64,000 nucleotides of DNA from Pestalotiopsis fici W106-1 (lineage: Eukaryota > Ascomycota > Sordariomycetes > Amphisphaeriales > Sporocadaceae). Under the pieces are notes generated by a model. It was not told the origin of the DNA, searched no databases, and worked only from the letters and a program-made list of their open reading frames with translations. Numbering within the stretch: position 1 is the first letter of the stretch; every line of letters starts with the position of its first letter. The translations under genes were made by a program, and so were the position numbers. Positions 47,732 through 60,950 of the stretch are shown piece after piece. The stretch is taken from contig NW_006917092.1 of assembly GCF_000516985.1 (NCBI RefSeq), positions 3,612,619-3,676,618 of the forward strand, in the 5' to 3' direction.

Positions 47732-48816
47732 GGGCAAGTCTCTCGAAGGCGGCAACAGACTCCATCGCCCTTCAAACTGGCACGCCTTGTTGATCGCGGC
47801 GTCAATATCCAAACGCCGCTTCGACGTCGTCCCAAACATTACAGAGAGCGAACTTTGCCCAATACAGATTGAGGTATCCCATGACGCTCGGGGTCACTAT
47901 CCTTCAGGAGTTCAGGTAGCTTATTTCGAGGACGACAGGCATAGATTCGGAAACAAATGGGGGAAAGGGGAGGGGGAAACCAGGGCATCTTTTTGGCTCC
48001 TTGAATAGGGCATGGCATGGAGCAGAAGAAAGGTATTAAGGATAGTGTACATGAGATGCGACGCTTTTGTATTTTTCCTTCAGCATTTTTGGCAGCATTG
48101 GTAGCATTGGCACGGGGGGTTTAAGTCTTTTCTGTGCCCGAGGCAGGTGGTCCCCTTGAGATACCCAAATTCGTTTGATAGATGATAGACACGGCACAAG
48201 TTCGATTTTGCGGACGTGTGCTGGTTTTACTTGCTTTGTTTCTTTTATAAATGTCACAAACAGGCATTGTAATTGCACGGGGAGTTCAATGCCGGCCACA
48301 AACTACGACATATATGCATGATGCTATGCAAGCTTTCGTAGACATGGTGAGATGAGAATATGACGAAAGAGATGTAGATCCTAGATCATGGAAGTTGTTA
48401 TTGAATGCCAGAGAAAGCACTTGGAATATATATGGCATTCATGTAGTGTCACGCCTAGTAGGGCTACGTGAGGAAAACAGCTCACAATACCCCAACGACT
48501 GCCTACATACTTACCAAGCTCAACTGTTTATATACTCTTTACCCCACTGATGCTCCGTGACGCCATGATCTCGTCATCTGCAACTTATTTTCTTGACAAG
48601 CCGACAAGCTGAATGGGAGTGTACAGAAATTCTTCACCTGTGAGACTTACATTGAATTATCCTGAAGATCGAAGACCCCAACTCATATTGATGGTTTATT
48701 CAAGCCTATCGCAATTGTTCTGATTTGCTTGAATTTGCAGTACGGTCCTCCCGTTTCTCGTCCTGCAAGCTCACTATAAACATTGTTTGTACTCCTTCCG
48801 GAGAGAAGAAGCTCAA
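47732..48816. other. Intergenic
   Basis: About 1.1 kb: phosphatase 3' region and the promoter of the DUF427 gene. One CCCCACT at 48,542-48,548 is probably chance. No gene seen. Confidence 0.5.
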
Positions 48817-49662
48817 ATGGCCTCACCCCATGCAAAGCCAGACCTGTTGGAGCTCGGCAACCGGCTGCTGGCTGATGGCCCGCACAAGACAATGGCGGCA
48901 TCACGACGGGTCCGGATCCTGTTCAACGGCATCTACGTCGCCGACACCACGGATGCCCTCTTTGTCTGGGAGCATCCATACTACCCCTTTTACTACGTAC
49001 CACTGGCTTCGTTTGCCCGCAGCGTTCTTCATGACTCCCACGACGACGGCCCGTTGAGCCTCATGGGACTGCACGTGCGCGGCCGCACTACGGACCGGGT
49101 CCTGGGCTTCAGCGCGAATCTGGCGGCGCACGGCGGCAAGGGCAGCAGTAGTGTGAGCCCGGCGGCCCGGCCGCTGGCGGGCTATGTGCGCGTCGAGTTT
49201 GGCGCCGCCGACGCCTGGTTCGAGGAGGACACGCGCATCTACGTGCACCCTAAAGACCCATTCAAGCGCATCGAGATCCTGTACTCGACGCGGCCCGTGG
49301 CCGTGTCCGTGGGCGGCGTCAAGGTGGCCGAGGCGGCGTCGTCCTGGCACCTCCACGAGACGGGCCTGCCCGTGCGCTACTACCTGCCGCCCACGGCCGT
49401 CCTGGACCCGGCGACCCTCCGGGACAGCAAGACGGAGACGCAGTGTCCGTACAAGGGCGTCGCTTCGTACTACGACATTGTCCTCGGGGCTGCAAAGGCT
49501 GGAGATGGTGAGGACAAGACGTTCAAGGACCTTGTGTGGTACTATCGCAACCCGACGCACGAGAGTGCGCTTATTGCTGGATACATTTGTTTTTACAACG
49601 AAAAGGTCGATATTGAGCTTGATGGTGTCAAGCTGGAGAGACCAAAGACAGTGTTCTCCTGA
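48817..49662 (+). CDS. DUF427 domain protein (two copies)
   Basis: Intronless, 281 residues from the ATG at 48817. Two related beta-rich DUF427 modules are visible. The first begins RRVRILFNGIYVADTTDALFVWEH and the second RRPVAVSVGGVKVAEAASSWHLHE-like with RYYLPPTAV. The C-terminus carries the usual DIVWYYRNPTHES and ICFYNEKVDIELDGVKLERP. The family is widespread in fungi and bacteria and has no settled biochemical function. The middle part is very GC-rich at third positions, giving spurious long antisense frames. Confidence 0.85.
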   Translation: MASPHAKPDLLELGNRLLADGPHKTMAASRRVRILFNGIYVADTTDALFVWEHPYYPFYYVPLASFARSVLHDSHDDGPLSLMGLHVRGRTTDRVLGFSANLAAHGGKGSSSVSPAARPLAGYVRVEFGAADAWFEEDTRIYVHPKDPFKRIEILYSTRPVAVSVGGVKVAEAASSWHLHETGLPVRYYLPPTAVLDPATLRDSKTETQCPYKGVASYYDIVLGAAKAGDGEDKTFKDLVWYYRNPTHESALIAGYICFYNEKVDIELDGVKLERPKTVFS

Positions 49663-52180
49663 CGTGATAGATTGTAATGAAGACTGAATGAGAGAAGCAG
49701 CTCTGCTACTCGTATGATTATCACCAGTGGAGCCAGCAGAAGAACGGAACCGAGATAACTTAGTACGTTATGGCACAAGTAAGCAATTTTGAATCTCAAG
49801 ACTACGAAAGCATGTAATTTCAATTACGCGGGAATGAATGTGATGGTTATACCATATCGTTGGCACGAATCTCCACGAAACCACATAGAACCAAGAAGAT
49901 GAGAAAACATAAATAAAAAGGTAGTTAATCTTCCTTGAGGCATTCTCACTAATGATGCTTCAAGCCATCATATCGGGCCGCTACTCATGGCTGGTGCCAC
50001 ATGCCCAGAAGCATAAAAGCGAGGGCATTAAGAAAGAACAAACTTCGCAATTCATCACCTCAAATTTTCATGATTCAACACGAATTGACCATGATATCTA
50101 CCTACTCTAGATAAACTGCAAATCACACACGATTGCTTTTTAGCATGCGTGGAGCTTCACAAAGCCTACTAGATGTATCTTCACATGATGATATCAAGTA
50201 AATGAACACAACCAGTCGACGATCATTCGTTATTTGCCACAGAACCATGAGTCTAGGATTTCTCAGTATTGGTGCGTTCCATGCGGCTGGACTAGGGCAT
50301 ATCTCAATACAGACATTCGTACATTCATAACACGAGTCAAAAGCCTGCATATTTTTCACAATAACTAGGTGTTTGATAAGAGAAACATGCTTTGTCTGCA
50401 CCCCGCCGCGCAAATCTTGTGCTGGCTGCAGAGCATTCCTGTGTGTAACAAATGGACTGAACCAGCCTCCCAAAGCTACGTATCGATGCTGCTCTGATAC
50501 GCCAAAGCTTCCCTTTGGCTAGAGCATGATACCAAGACCTGATCTTGGCGGGTGCATGTCTAACGCCAAATCCAAGGCTGGGCAGAGGGCTGGCGGGGAA
50601 TGCGGTCAAAGATCAAGAAAACCTGGAGTACGTGTGGAGTAGCGGAAGAATAACCCGAGCGGCTGAGTTCAACGGCTGAGGGTATTGGTCCGACGCTATC
50701 TTCCCTGCTAATTGGGATATTTCCCGTTCCTGAAATTCCTTCTGGTGTGCAAAATAGGCAAGCAAGTCATGCCGTGCTGACATGTCAGGCTGATAGAGTC
50801 GGACATACTCCGCCAAACTTGGAGCTACACAAGTTGAATATGGTCATGGATATGCAAGGGGCCTCGATCCGAGCACTGGCCGCAGCTCAGAATAGAAACA
50901 ATAGAGCTGCATTGAGTCGTCATGAACGACCCATTTGTGACAACAAGTAGCAACAACAGCAGCACCTAGCCTTTCACGGCTCACTGCTTTCAGCCGAGAA
51001 CCTCTTTAGGGTTCTGGAATAGCAGACACGGCAGAGGACTTGCAGAAAATGGCGGTAGAGTTACAAAAGGCATACCATTGTTCTCCCAGTTTGGATACAT
51101 GGTTACATCCTATTCCGTGCGCAACACGTGCTGTACGTATGATGCACCCGGGAAACCTGCAAAGCAGTGTGTGTGCAACGCAACCCACCCGTGCTAACGC
51201 ACCCCGGAATATCACTCCTCGGCGGATACTGGTGCATATCGAACCGTAGAATTAGGGTGTATCTGGTCTGAAGAAGTGCTGGCTGATCGGCGCGGATGAC
51301 GTCTAGACTCGGATGGAACTGGCAGAGACTTCCTGGTGCCTTGGATGTTGACAAGAACTCTTTTCCCACTGGGATCATTGCCTTTACAGTATTCTCAACA
51401 AGAGGGGGAGAAGAAAGGCTCACCTATCGACGATCCGGTGCGCGTTGGGCGGTAGAGCTTAGATGACTGACTTTGGGAGCTCGGTCAGTATCGGAAATCT
51501 CCGTGCTATCAATCCCTTCTGGACGTCGTGATAGAATGCAGTTCAGCGCTTTGACGACAAGGGTTGGGAAAGCTGTATGTTACATCCCTGGAGGCCACGC
51601 GAGAGTTCGCTGATAGGCTCACTGTGACAGCATTGCTTTCCATTTAGCACTCTGGAAGCCGAACTTGAGAAGATAAGGATGCATGATCGGCCAATGCAAT
51701 CAAAGCATCCGGGAGGTTGATCATGATGATCCGTCAAGAATCTCATCCCTTTGTTTCACCGTGCTGCCCAGCAGACGGGCTTTGTCCATGGCTGGAGCTA
51801 AAAATCCATGCGCTCGGGGGTCACAGATCAGAAGCCTGATAGGGCCGCATATATGGTTGGGAATGGCGCAAGGGCTATCAATCACACCGTGGCCTTAACA
51901 GGTGGGATATATCATTCCAGACCCATATGGATGCTGGGGATAAGCTTCTGGAAGGTTTCTGAATGAAGAGACCTTGTCAGTGTGAGGAGATTGGCCATAC
52001 TCCCGCCCCTGGGGAACGGAACAACCCCCATACAGTGTTCTCGGTCACATTCATGCATCCGAAGCATGCCTTGATGCACAGATGACTGCGTATGATCTGA
52101 CAATGGTTGTTGCTGTTATATAAGACGACGGGTCGTCACCTGGCTGGTGCGCACTGCGGACGGATTTACGGCTTTGGCGT

Positions 52181-52184
<4 letters not shown>
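49663..52184. other. Intergenic, transition to AT-rich island
   Basis: About 2.5 kb of ordinary composition without a supportable gene. Short frames at 50,123-50,950 and 51,006-51,423 show no family features. Confidence 0.5.

Positions 52185-52212
<28 letters not shown>
52185..52212. repeat. (TC)14 microsatellite
   Basis: Uninterrupted TC dinucleotide run of 28 bases, followed by a short CA/AC-rich stretch. It lies about 230 bases before the AT-rich island. Confidence 0.97.
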
Positions 52213-52215
<3 letters not shown>

Positions 52216-52314
52216 GACACACATACACTGCGACTATCAGTGAGGGCAAATTGCCATTTTTGGTAATTTTGGCCCCTAAAAGGGATATCTCAGGAGGGAA
52301 ACCCTCTCCCGGAA

Positions 52315-52351
52315 AAAGGCCGAAAAGGGCCGATAAGGGCCGTAAAGGCAT
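52315..52351. repeat. 10-base tandem repeat at island edge
   Basis: Three and a half units of about 10 bases with the core AAGGGCCGNA. They lie in a G-rich stretch that still contains CpA and TpG and so looks unmutated. Confidence 0.75.
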
Positions 52352-52363
52352 TTTGGAAGGCAA

Positions 52364-52425
52364 TTAAAGGGACCTTTTAATTTTAGAGGGTATTTCGAAG
52401 GCATCGGGAGGAACGGTCCCTTTAA
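52364..52425. repeat. 11-base perfect inverted repeat at island edge
   Basis: TTAAAGGGACC at 52364-52374 and its exact complement GGTCCCTTTAA at 52415-52425, separated by 40 bases. It lies just before the composition collapse and may mark the end of a transposable element. Confidence 0.8.
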
Positions 52426-53639
52426 GCGCGATAAAGGCGGGTATTTATTGCTATTATATAATATTAAAAAGGGTATTTAGAATTAATACGAATAAATTTA
52501 GCTTTAAATATATTTATCCGTATAATTATAATATTTATTAAACGTAATAAATTAATAATTAAAATTTAAGCCTAATTTATTTAAGCGATTTATTTTTATT
52601 TTACGGCGTTACCCTTCCCCGATTATAGCGGGCTAAAGGTATATTAACTAATTATAATAATCGGTATTTACCGTAAAATAAAATTAAGCGCATAAAATAA
52701 AATTTCCTAAATATAGCGTAATCGCATTTTATAAATTATATTTTAAAATTTAATAAAATGCGAAAATAACTATAAAAAAATAATAAATAAGTAATATTAT
52801 TTATTAAATAAATAGCTTAATATTTAATTATTATTATCGTTATTATAGCGTTAGCGGGCTAAATTAGCGTTTGCCGCAATTATATATTATAATATATTAA
52901 TTAATTAAAATAAACCTTTTTTTTAATATATAATCAGGCCTAGCCAGCTAAATTACGCGTTTTTAAAAAAAGCTTTTTTTATTTAATTAATATTATACCT
53001 AAAGCATATTATTATATATTTAGGTATATTTTTATTTATTATTATTAAAAAACCTAGCTAATTTACTAATATATAAAATAAAATATAAAATTAAATTAAT
53101 TTAAATTAATTATTACCGATAATTACCCGGGCCGCAAATTAGGCCCGAAAAATAAACTAAAGTTAATTTTATAATATTATAATTATAAATTTATATAAAA
53201 AACTAATATAAATAAATTATTATATATAAAGCATATAATTATAAACCCCGTTTATATTAATATATTTTCGAATATTAAAAATATATAATTAAGCGTTTTT
53301 ATTCGACGCCTAAAAAATAAATATTAAATATCCAATTAATCGCCTAAAAAATAAAATAATAATACCGAATATTAAGCAAAATAAATCGAGGATTATTATA
53401 AAAAAACCCGCGATATTCGTTTATAATAAAATAATTTAAACCTTTTATTAATTTTTTATTATAATTTCCTTTAATTTCAGTAATATTAATACTTAATATT
53501 TAAATTAAAATAGCTAATTATAGCCTTCCCTAATATAGCGCGGGAATTAAATCTAAATAACTTTTTAATAAATTATAACCTATTATTTATCCCTTTTAGT
53601 TAACCCTTTTCTAAAAATATTATAAAAGCCTCGAATTTA

Positions 53640-54240
53640 TAGCGGAATTAAAAAAAAAAGCAGGAAAATAAAGCTGCTACCGCTTAACGGGTAAATAAAC
53701 TATACCGTTTAAAACCTAAAAAAATAATTATTAAAATTATAAAAAGCGGAAAAAAAAAATTAAAAAAGGAACGCGCCGCCGTAGCTAATAAGGAAAGCGA
53801 ATTAAAAAATAGGTCGGCGATTTACGAATAAAAACGATTCCTAACTAAAAACCGCAAAAAAAAAGGCCAAAAAAGGCAAAATTATTACTGGGTCCAAAAA
53901 TTCCGAAAACGCCACCGCTTTTTTATTTACAATTAAACCTTAAAATAAGCTATATACGCTTTTTTATTAAGCTAAAAAATAATTATAAAATCCGGATATA
54001 CCGCTATATTAAAAAAATATTATCGAGCTTAAAAAGCTTTTTAAAAAAACCAAATAAAAAGCATATATTATCCGTAAAAAAATCGCGTTTGCGACCGAAA
54101 AGCTGCGGCAAATTAAAGCTAATATTATAAAAATCGAAAAAGCACTAACGATTTATTAAAACCTCCGCGAATAATAATACGTAAATTTATTCCGTTATTT
54201 TCCCGCTAAGCTATTATATAAAAAGCTAGTAAAATAAATA
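53640..54240 (+). pseudogene. Decayed coding remnant, possibly transposase-like
   Basis: A plus-strand frame with codons starting at positions divisible by 3 reads for long stretches with stops only at TAA/TAG. It includes YYWVQKFRKRH near 53,883, which recalls the second helix-turn-helix of pogo/CENP-B-type transposases, and a basic Lys-rich helical stretch after it. The resemblance is weak and the identity is a guess. Confidence 0.3.
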
Positions 54241-57200
54241 TTAACCGCCGCGCGGTATATATAAAAAATAAAAACGAATTTAATTATTACGTAATTAGTT
54301 TTTTATTAAAAATTAATTTAAATAGCTAAAATAAATTAATTTAAATTAATTTAGTTAGCCGCTAATCCGAGTTTAATAAAGGATAAAAACGGTAATATTA
54401 GCAAAAACTTATAAATAACCTTCTAAATCGACCTACGACTTATATATTATTTAAAATAAATTATATTTTTATACGGATTTTAGGTTTATTATTTTCCTTT
54501 TATTATATATATAAATATATATTTTTTTAATATAAATTATTATTTAGCTATTTTTAAAGCCTTAAATCCGGCCTAGGAAATCCGATTACTCCGTTTTCGC
54601 TTTATTTAATAAATTTTAACGCTAAAATTAATATTTTTTATTATATTTATTTTAATAGCTATTTATAATTTTTTATTTAAATAAAATATAGGAAGCTTTA
54701 CGCTTTAAATAATAAATATAGCTTAATATTATTTAGGTATTATATAAACTAAAATTTATTTTCCGTTTATATATATAGCTTAATTTAAATAAAATTTTCT
54801 TTTTATTATCGCTATAATTTAAAAAATTCGTTTCGCTCTTTATTTTAAATTCTTAAATTCGGCTTTAAAACTATATACCGATCTAATTATCTCTAATTAT
54901 ACGTCCCCGGACCTTAGTAGCAATATATTCCGGTCCGCGCTGGTTCGTGGTTTTTTCGTATACTTATTTTTTTATTATATTATATTATAAAACTACTATT
55001 TTTATTTTATACCTTTTTAAATTATAACCGAAAAGCTTTTTAGCCGCTTTTTATTTAAAATATTTTTCGGTTTTATTTATTATTAGCTAATCGCTTTTAA
55101 ATAATATTCTTTAGCGTTTTTAATTTAAATAATTTACCGTTTGCTTATTATTTTTCGAAATAGCTTATTCCGGCGGGCTTAACCTAATAAAAATTTCTAA
55201 TAAAGCTAAAATCGGTTATTTTATAATTATTGCTAATATTATTATATTAATTAACTAAAACGGGATTTTAAAATTACGTATACCGATCGATTTAATACCA
55301 GCTAAAAAATATTTTTATACCGAACTAAATTTATCCCGGTTATATATCGTTTATAATACGGCCGATATTATAATATTAGACCTTAAAGCTCGCCGAATTT
55401 AATTTTTTCGACGAATACCCGAGGTTAAAATATTATAGTTTTACGTTTAAAATCGTTACGGGGAGTTTTATGATTACCGCTTTAAAAAATTTTAGCTTAT
55501 TAAAAAAAACGATATTATACCTCGCTTTATTTTATTATTTTTATCCGATATATAAAAATAATATATTATATACCTAAAAAATAATTTTATTAAAAGCAAA
55601 ATTTTTATATTTTTTTATTAATATAAATTTTTAAAGCGTTACGTTCGGAAATAGCTTCGGAATAATAAAAAATACCCGTTATACCGGCATAATATTTTAT
55701 TGCCTTATTATAAATTTAATATCCCGTTTATATACCGTATAATTAATAATTTAGCATATATTAGCGATACCGTAAAGCACGCGGCGAAAAAATAACTGCT
55801 TTCGGCGGCGGTATAGCGCGCTATACGCGAAATCTGCTTCGCAAATAGCAAATTCCGTAAAGCAAAAAATATTTATAATAAATATAAAAAACGAATAAAT
55901 ATATTAAAATAAAATTTTATATCGTTATAATAAATAACCGATTTATTAATTTTTTTTAAAAAAGCTAAAAAGCGATTAGAATTAACTATTATAAAGCTAA
56001 TAAGCGTAATAAAAATTATATAAAAAATAAAAATAAACGTAAAACGATTTGCTAAATTTTACGAATTATATTAATAGCGGGATTAATTAGCCTATAATAA
56101 ACTCGCTAAATATTACGGATATAAATAGCGTTTATACGAAAAATAATTAATATAACGCAATTTATTAAATATTTATAATATCCTAATTTAATATATTTTA
56201 AAGGTTTTAATTATCGTTATCGTTATCGTTATCGCCGGCTTTTATTATATTAAAAAATAGCACCGGGATATTATTATTATAACTATTACCGTTATAATCC
56301 TTTTCCTCCTTTTTTTTATTTTTTATTATTTACGATTATTATTTTTTAGTCGTCTTCCGCCTTTTTTATTATAATTAATAGCCGTAAATTTTATTACGTT
56401 TTTTATAAAAAATCGTCCTATTATACGGCCGTTATAACGCGTAATTATTTTAGCCGCTCCGCGTTTATCGGACGGATAAATATAAAAACCCTTTAATTTA
56501 AAAAGGACTTCGTTTCGTAAACCTACGGCTTTAAATTTTTATTATTATCGTTATTAGGTATTTTTTTTTATTAGCTAAATCGCCCGTTTATTTTTATTTA
56601 AAATATATATTATTAGAATATTTTGCCCGGTTGCCGTTATAAATATAATTAGCGTATCCTTTTTTACCTATATAAACGTTTTATAAATTTTTTTTTTCGG
56701 CGTAACGAAAATATTTTTGCTTCGAAAAAATAGCAAAAATTTGCAATAGCGCTATTTTTAAATTTTTATTGCTAAACGGGACCGAATAAGGGAAATTAAA
56801 GTTTTTTTTGCAGTTAATCCGGTTTTTTTTATATTTTAGCGGTTTTTAAACCGGCTTATTTAATAGCTAAATTAATAATATCGCCGTCGGCAATTTATTT
56901 AAAATAAAATATTTATTTTAAATAGATTTATATTTATATTATACGGCTTCCTACGCAATCTAATATTTTATATATTATTAGCTATATATTTTTTTATTTA
57001 CCGTTATATTTATTTTATTATATACCTTAGGTAAATTCGTCGTCTTTTTTATTTTTTTTTTATTTTTGCTTTTTCTTTATTTCTTTTTTTTTTTTTTTAA
57101 ATTTAATACGGCATTTTTAAAAGGCGCTAGCTGCTTCGGCAAGGAAGGTACGTTATATAGGTCTTTACGACCCGTGTTAGCATTTATAATAGCTTTTTTT

Positions 57201-59689
57201 TTCTTTTTTTTTGCGTAACGATATAATAAAATAATAATCGGGTAATAATAACGTTTCTTTATTATATACGTACGCATACTAATTTAACTGTTTTATAATT
57301 GCGTTAATTAAATTATTATTTATAATAAATTATTATTAGTAATTATTTTTAATTTTTAAATATAAAATATATAAAGGCACGATACGATTTTAATAACCCG
57401 TCCTAAATTAAATAAAATATTTATAAAAATAAAAATATTATATTAAAAATTTATAATTATAGCCTTTTACGTAATTACCCTATTATAATTTAATAATCTC
57501 CGATAATAACTATTATAATACGATAATAAAAATCCTTAATAAAATCTTACCTCGGCGTTATTATAAAAATAAAAGCGGCCGTATTTAATACGCATTAATA
57601 GCTAAAAATACTATAAAAATTACGTTAATTTTAAAAATAATAATATATAATAAAATATTTATATATTAGGTCCGAAACCTAAAATTTAAATATATTTTTT
57701 ATAAATAAAAAAACGGTAATAGGCTTATTTAAATTTTTGCTATTTTAAATACGAAAATTCTTATTTTTTTTTATTTTTATCCTTTCGCCGGGAATTATAC
57801 GTTAATTTATTATTATTTTTATTTAATTTTAAATATTATTTTTTATTTAAAATTTTAAAAGCTCGAATCGTATTTAATTATTATAATAAAAAAAATTTTT
57901 AGGCGTAACGCTTTAAATTTAATACCCCCGAATATCCTAATTTATATATATAAAATAGCGCTTTAACCGTTTATTAATTTTATATTTTTAGCCGATTTAA
58001 GCCTTTATAAAACCGAGCCGGAATATATATTCCGATTTTTTAGCGATAATTAATACGCTAAAAAATCGGCGTATTATTATAAAATTGCTATCGCTAAATT
58101 TAACGAATATTTTAACGCTATTATATAATCGCTTATCGCGGCGCGCGGCAATTATTTAGCAATTTTTTTAGCCGGCTAAGCGAAAATTATATTAAATTTT
58201 TTTTTTATAAATATTAATAATTTATATTATATTAAAAAAAATTTTTTTTAAGCGTTTAAACGTTTTTAACCGCGTAATAACTAATAATTTTTAATATTTA
58301 AGCTAAATATTATACGCGAATATTAAATATAGCAAAAATTTTTAATAGCTTTTCGGCGCTACGTTAGGTATTTTTTATTAGCGCGGTAAAAACCCGGTAT
58401 ATACCCGATAAAAAGCCGCCGAGATTATATTTTAAATATTACGTAAAGTTCCCGCTCGGAAGCTTTACGTAATAATGCTACCGGAAATTTAAAGCGACGG
58501 CTATTACGATATCCCGTCCGTAAAATAAATTATTAAAAATAGGTTTTTAAACCGTAGGCCTGTCGCGATCGTATTATTAATTACCGATTTTATAAAATCG
58601 TTCCGGACGTCGAAAACGCTTAAGTTTTTCGAAGGCTGTTTTTATTCCTATTACGCCGCTACTTATAACGTTTTAAAATACGCATAAATTAATAAAATTT
58701 ATAATATCGCGCGGAAACTCCGGCGTTTTTTATTATAAAGCGGCGTTCCTTCGGTATAAAAAATCGGTATTTTAATTAGTATTTTTTTTTAATACCGGAT
58801 TAAATAATAAACAAATTAATATATTTATCGCTTTTTTCGATTTCCGAACCGTTATTTTTTAATAATTAACCGATTTTATTTTATAATAATAAAAAATCAA
58901 AATTCGACGGTTAATACTAGTATTTTTTTTTTGCTAGCGTATTTTTAATTTAAATATTTGTTTTTTTTTAGGCGAAAATAGGTTTTTACTATTATTTTAT
59001 ATATTTATAAAGCGATAATTTAGCCTAAGGCTTAATTTAAATTTTATTTGCGTTATTTATTTTAATTTTTTACGTTTTCCGGGCAGGCAAAAATTTTCCG
59101 CGCTAAATTACGAAAATTTCCCCGATTTGCTTAAAAATTTTAATATAAGCCTTTATACGGTTTATATTATTTTTTAGCGGTTTATTATTAATATAATTAA
59201 ATAAATTAATAAAAATATACGTTTAGGAATTTATAAAAAAGCCGAAATAATATTATTAGTTATAAAATAATATAATAAAAGCAAATTATTTATTAAATAA
59301 ATACCTAAAACCGTTTATATAATTTATATCCGGTATTTAATTAGCTACGTTAAAATACGCTTTTTAAGCCTTAATTTAAAATCGCTAGGCGTAATTATCG
59401 GTATCGTATAATATTCCTTTTTTTTTTTATTATTAAATTGCAAAAAAAGGGGAAGGGGTACGCTATATATTACTAATATCTAAATTCGTTTATTATAATT
59501 TATTACGTATTAAAGTAATTTTTATAAAATATTTAGCTTTAAGCTTTATATTCTGCTTTTTAATATTTAAATTATCCTAATTTAAAGCAATTAATTAAGC
59601 ATTTATATTTAATTAATTATTTTAATTAGGGAAAAAACCGTAATATTTATAGGTATAAAAGGAATTCCCGCTTTTAATTTATACCTAAC

Positions 59690-59845
59690 CTTCTTTTTTT
59701 TTTTTATTATATATTTATTATTAGTTTATTACCTTTAATTATCGTAAGTTTTTTTTTTTTTTAAATTTTTTTTTTCTTTAAGCTTTATTTTCTTTTTTAA
59801 GCTTTATTCTTTTTTTTAAACTTTATTTTCTTTTCTTTTTAGTAT
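59690..59845. repeat. T-rich low-complexity tract
   Basis: Runs of 8-13 T interrupted by AAGCTTTATT / AAACTTTATT blocks recurring every 25-35 bases. It forms a degenerate polypyrimidine repeat. Confidence 0.7.
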
Positions 59846-60183
59846 TTATCGTTAACGCTTTTAAAATGCTAAAAAATAAAATAACCTTTAAAAAAACGAA
59901 TAAAACCTTTAAGTCCGTAGGAGGCTTTATTATATTTATTTTTGCTTTTAATCGTTTGGCTTAACGCTTATTTAGCCGTAAACCTTTTATTCCTGCTATA
60001 CCTTACGTTTTTAACTTTAATATTAAAATTCCTTAATCCGGCTTTATAGGTCCCTAATAGCTTTTTTCCGGTAGTCCTTATATTCCTATTTTTTTTTAAA
60101 GTTCGCTTTAGGATTATTAAAACCTTTAATAATATTAAAACTAAATAGCTTTTTAGGGCTATAATAGCTTTTTTTAATATTAG

Positions 60184-60261
60184 ATTAGCTATTAGCAAAT
60201 AGCTTTTAAATAAAATTATTAAATTAGCTATTAGCAATAACCTTTTAAATAAGGTTATTAA
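60184..60261. repeat. 39-base tandem duplication
   Basis: Two imperfect copies of a 39-base unit beginning ATTAGCTATTAGCAA, at 60184 and 60223, lying directly before the next repeat block. Confidence 0.75.
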
Positions 60262-60430
60262 TTAGGATTTTATTAATAGCCGTTTGGCTATTATTAGCCC
60301 GCTCCGGGATAAGGTTATTAGCTAGGTTATTAGCAAAAATTTTAATAATACCCGCTTAGCTATTATTAATCCGCTTTAGGATAAAATTATTAATTAAATT
60401 ATTAGCTAGGATTTTATTAATACCCGCCTA
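60251..60430. repeat. Imperfect 60-71-base tandem repeat, three units
   Basis: Three units starting near 60251, 60311 and 60382. They share AAGGTTATTA, ATTTTATTAATA and CCCGCT-type blocks, and differ mainly by A/G and C/T changes consistent with RIP. Confidence 0.65.
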
Positions 60431-60617
60431 ATTACCTTTTTTAACTGTTTTTTAAAGGTTAGCAGCTTTTAGCCGGTAATTACGAAAAGGAGCCCTAGAA
60501 TTATACCCGTTCGATTAATTTTAATAATATTTTTTCGAATATTTTTTAAAGCGCCGGTTTCCTTTAATCTGCTTTTTAAAGCTCCGTTTTTAATCGTTAT
60601 AATAAAAATAAAAATCT

Positions 60618-60663
60618 ATAAGCCGATTACGATATCCCTATAGGTAATTTTTAATCGGCTTAT
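60618..60663. repeat. 12-base perfect inverted repeat
   Basis: ATAAGCCGATTA at 60618-60629 and TAATCGGCTTAT at 60652-60663, with a 22-base loop. It is a notable hairpin inside AT-rich sequence because the arms retain CpG and CpC. Confidence 0.85.
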
Positions 60664-60847
60664 TTTTATTTAACCGGATCCCGTTATTTTAGCTCCGGTG
60701 CTATTAGTTTACGTAAAAGCTTTTTTAACGTTTATATTATTTTTAATAGCCCTTTAAATTTTTTAGCTAAGCGGGTTTATCGTAATCGTAAAATTACCCG
60801 CTTTCGCAAATATTAAGCTTTTTCGCCTAAAACTTTAATATCCGAAA

Positions 60848-60950
60848 CCTTTTTATTTAAAATTCCAGCTTCCGGGACTTTTTTATTTAAAATTCCTTTA
60901 TCTAAAACTCTTTTATTTAAAACTCCTTTATTTAAAACTCCCTTATTTAA
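60848..60950. repeat. About 16-base tandem repeat
   Basis: Five to six imperfect units with the core TTTTATTTAAAAYTCC, with one divergent spacer near 60,870. Confidence 0.75.

Noticed and set aside
48901..49560. 219-codon minus-strand frame antisense to the DUF427 gene
   Set aside because: Arg/Val/Ala-rich shadow caused by GC-rich third positions.
57077..57277. 66-codon minus-strand frame in the AT island
   Set aside because: Lys/Tyr/Ile low-complexity translation of AT-rich DNA.
59968..60237. 89-codon minus-strand frame in the AT island
   Set aside because: Leu/Ile/Lys low-complexity product overlapping tandem repeats; no family feature.
60184..60950. CRISPR-like array
   Set aside because: Units are imperfect, contiguous and without spacers, and the genome is fungal.
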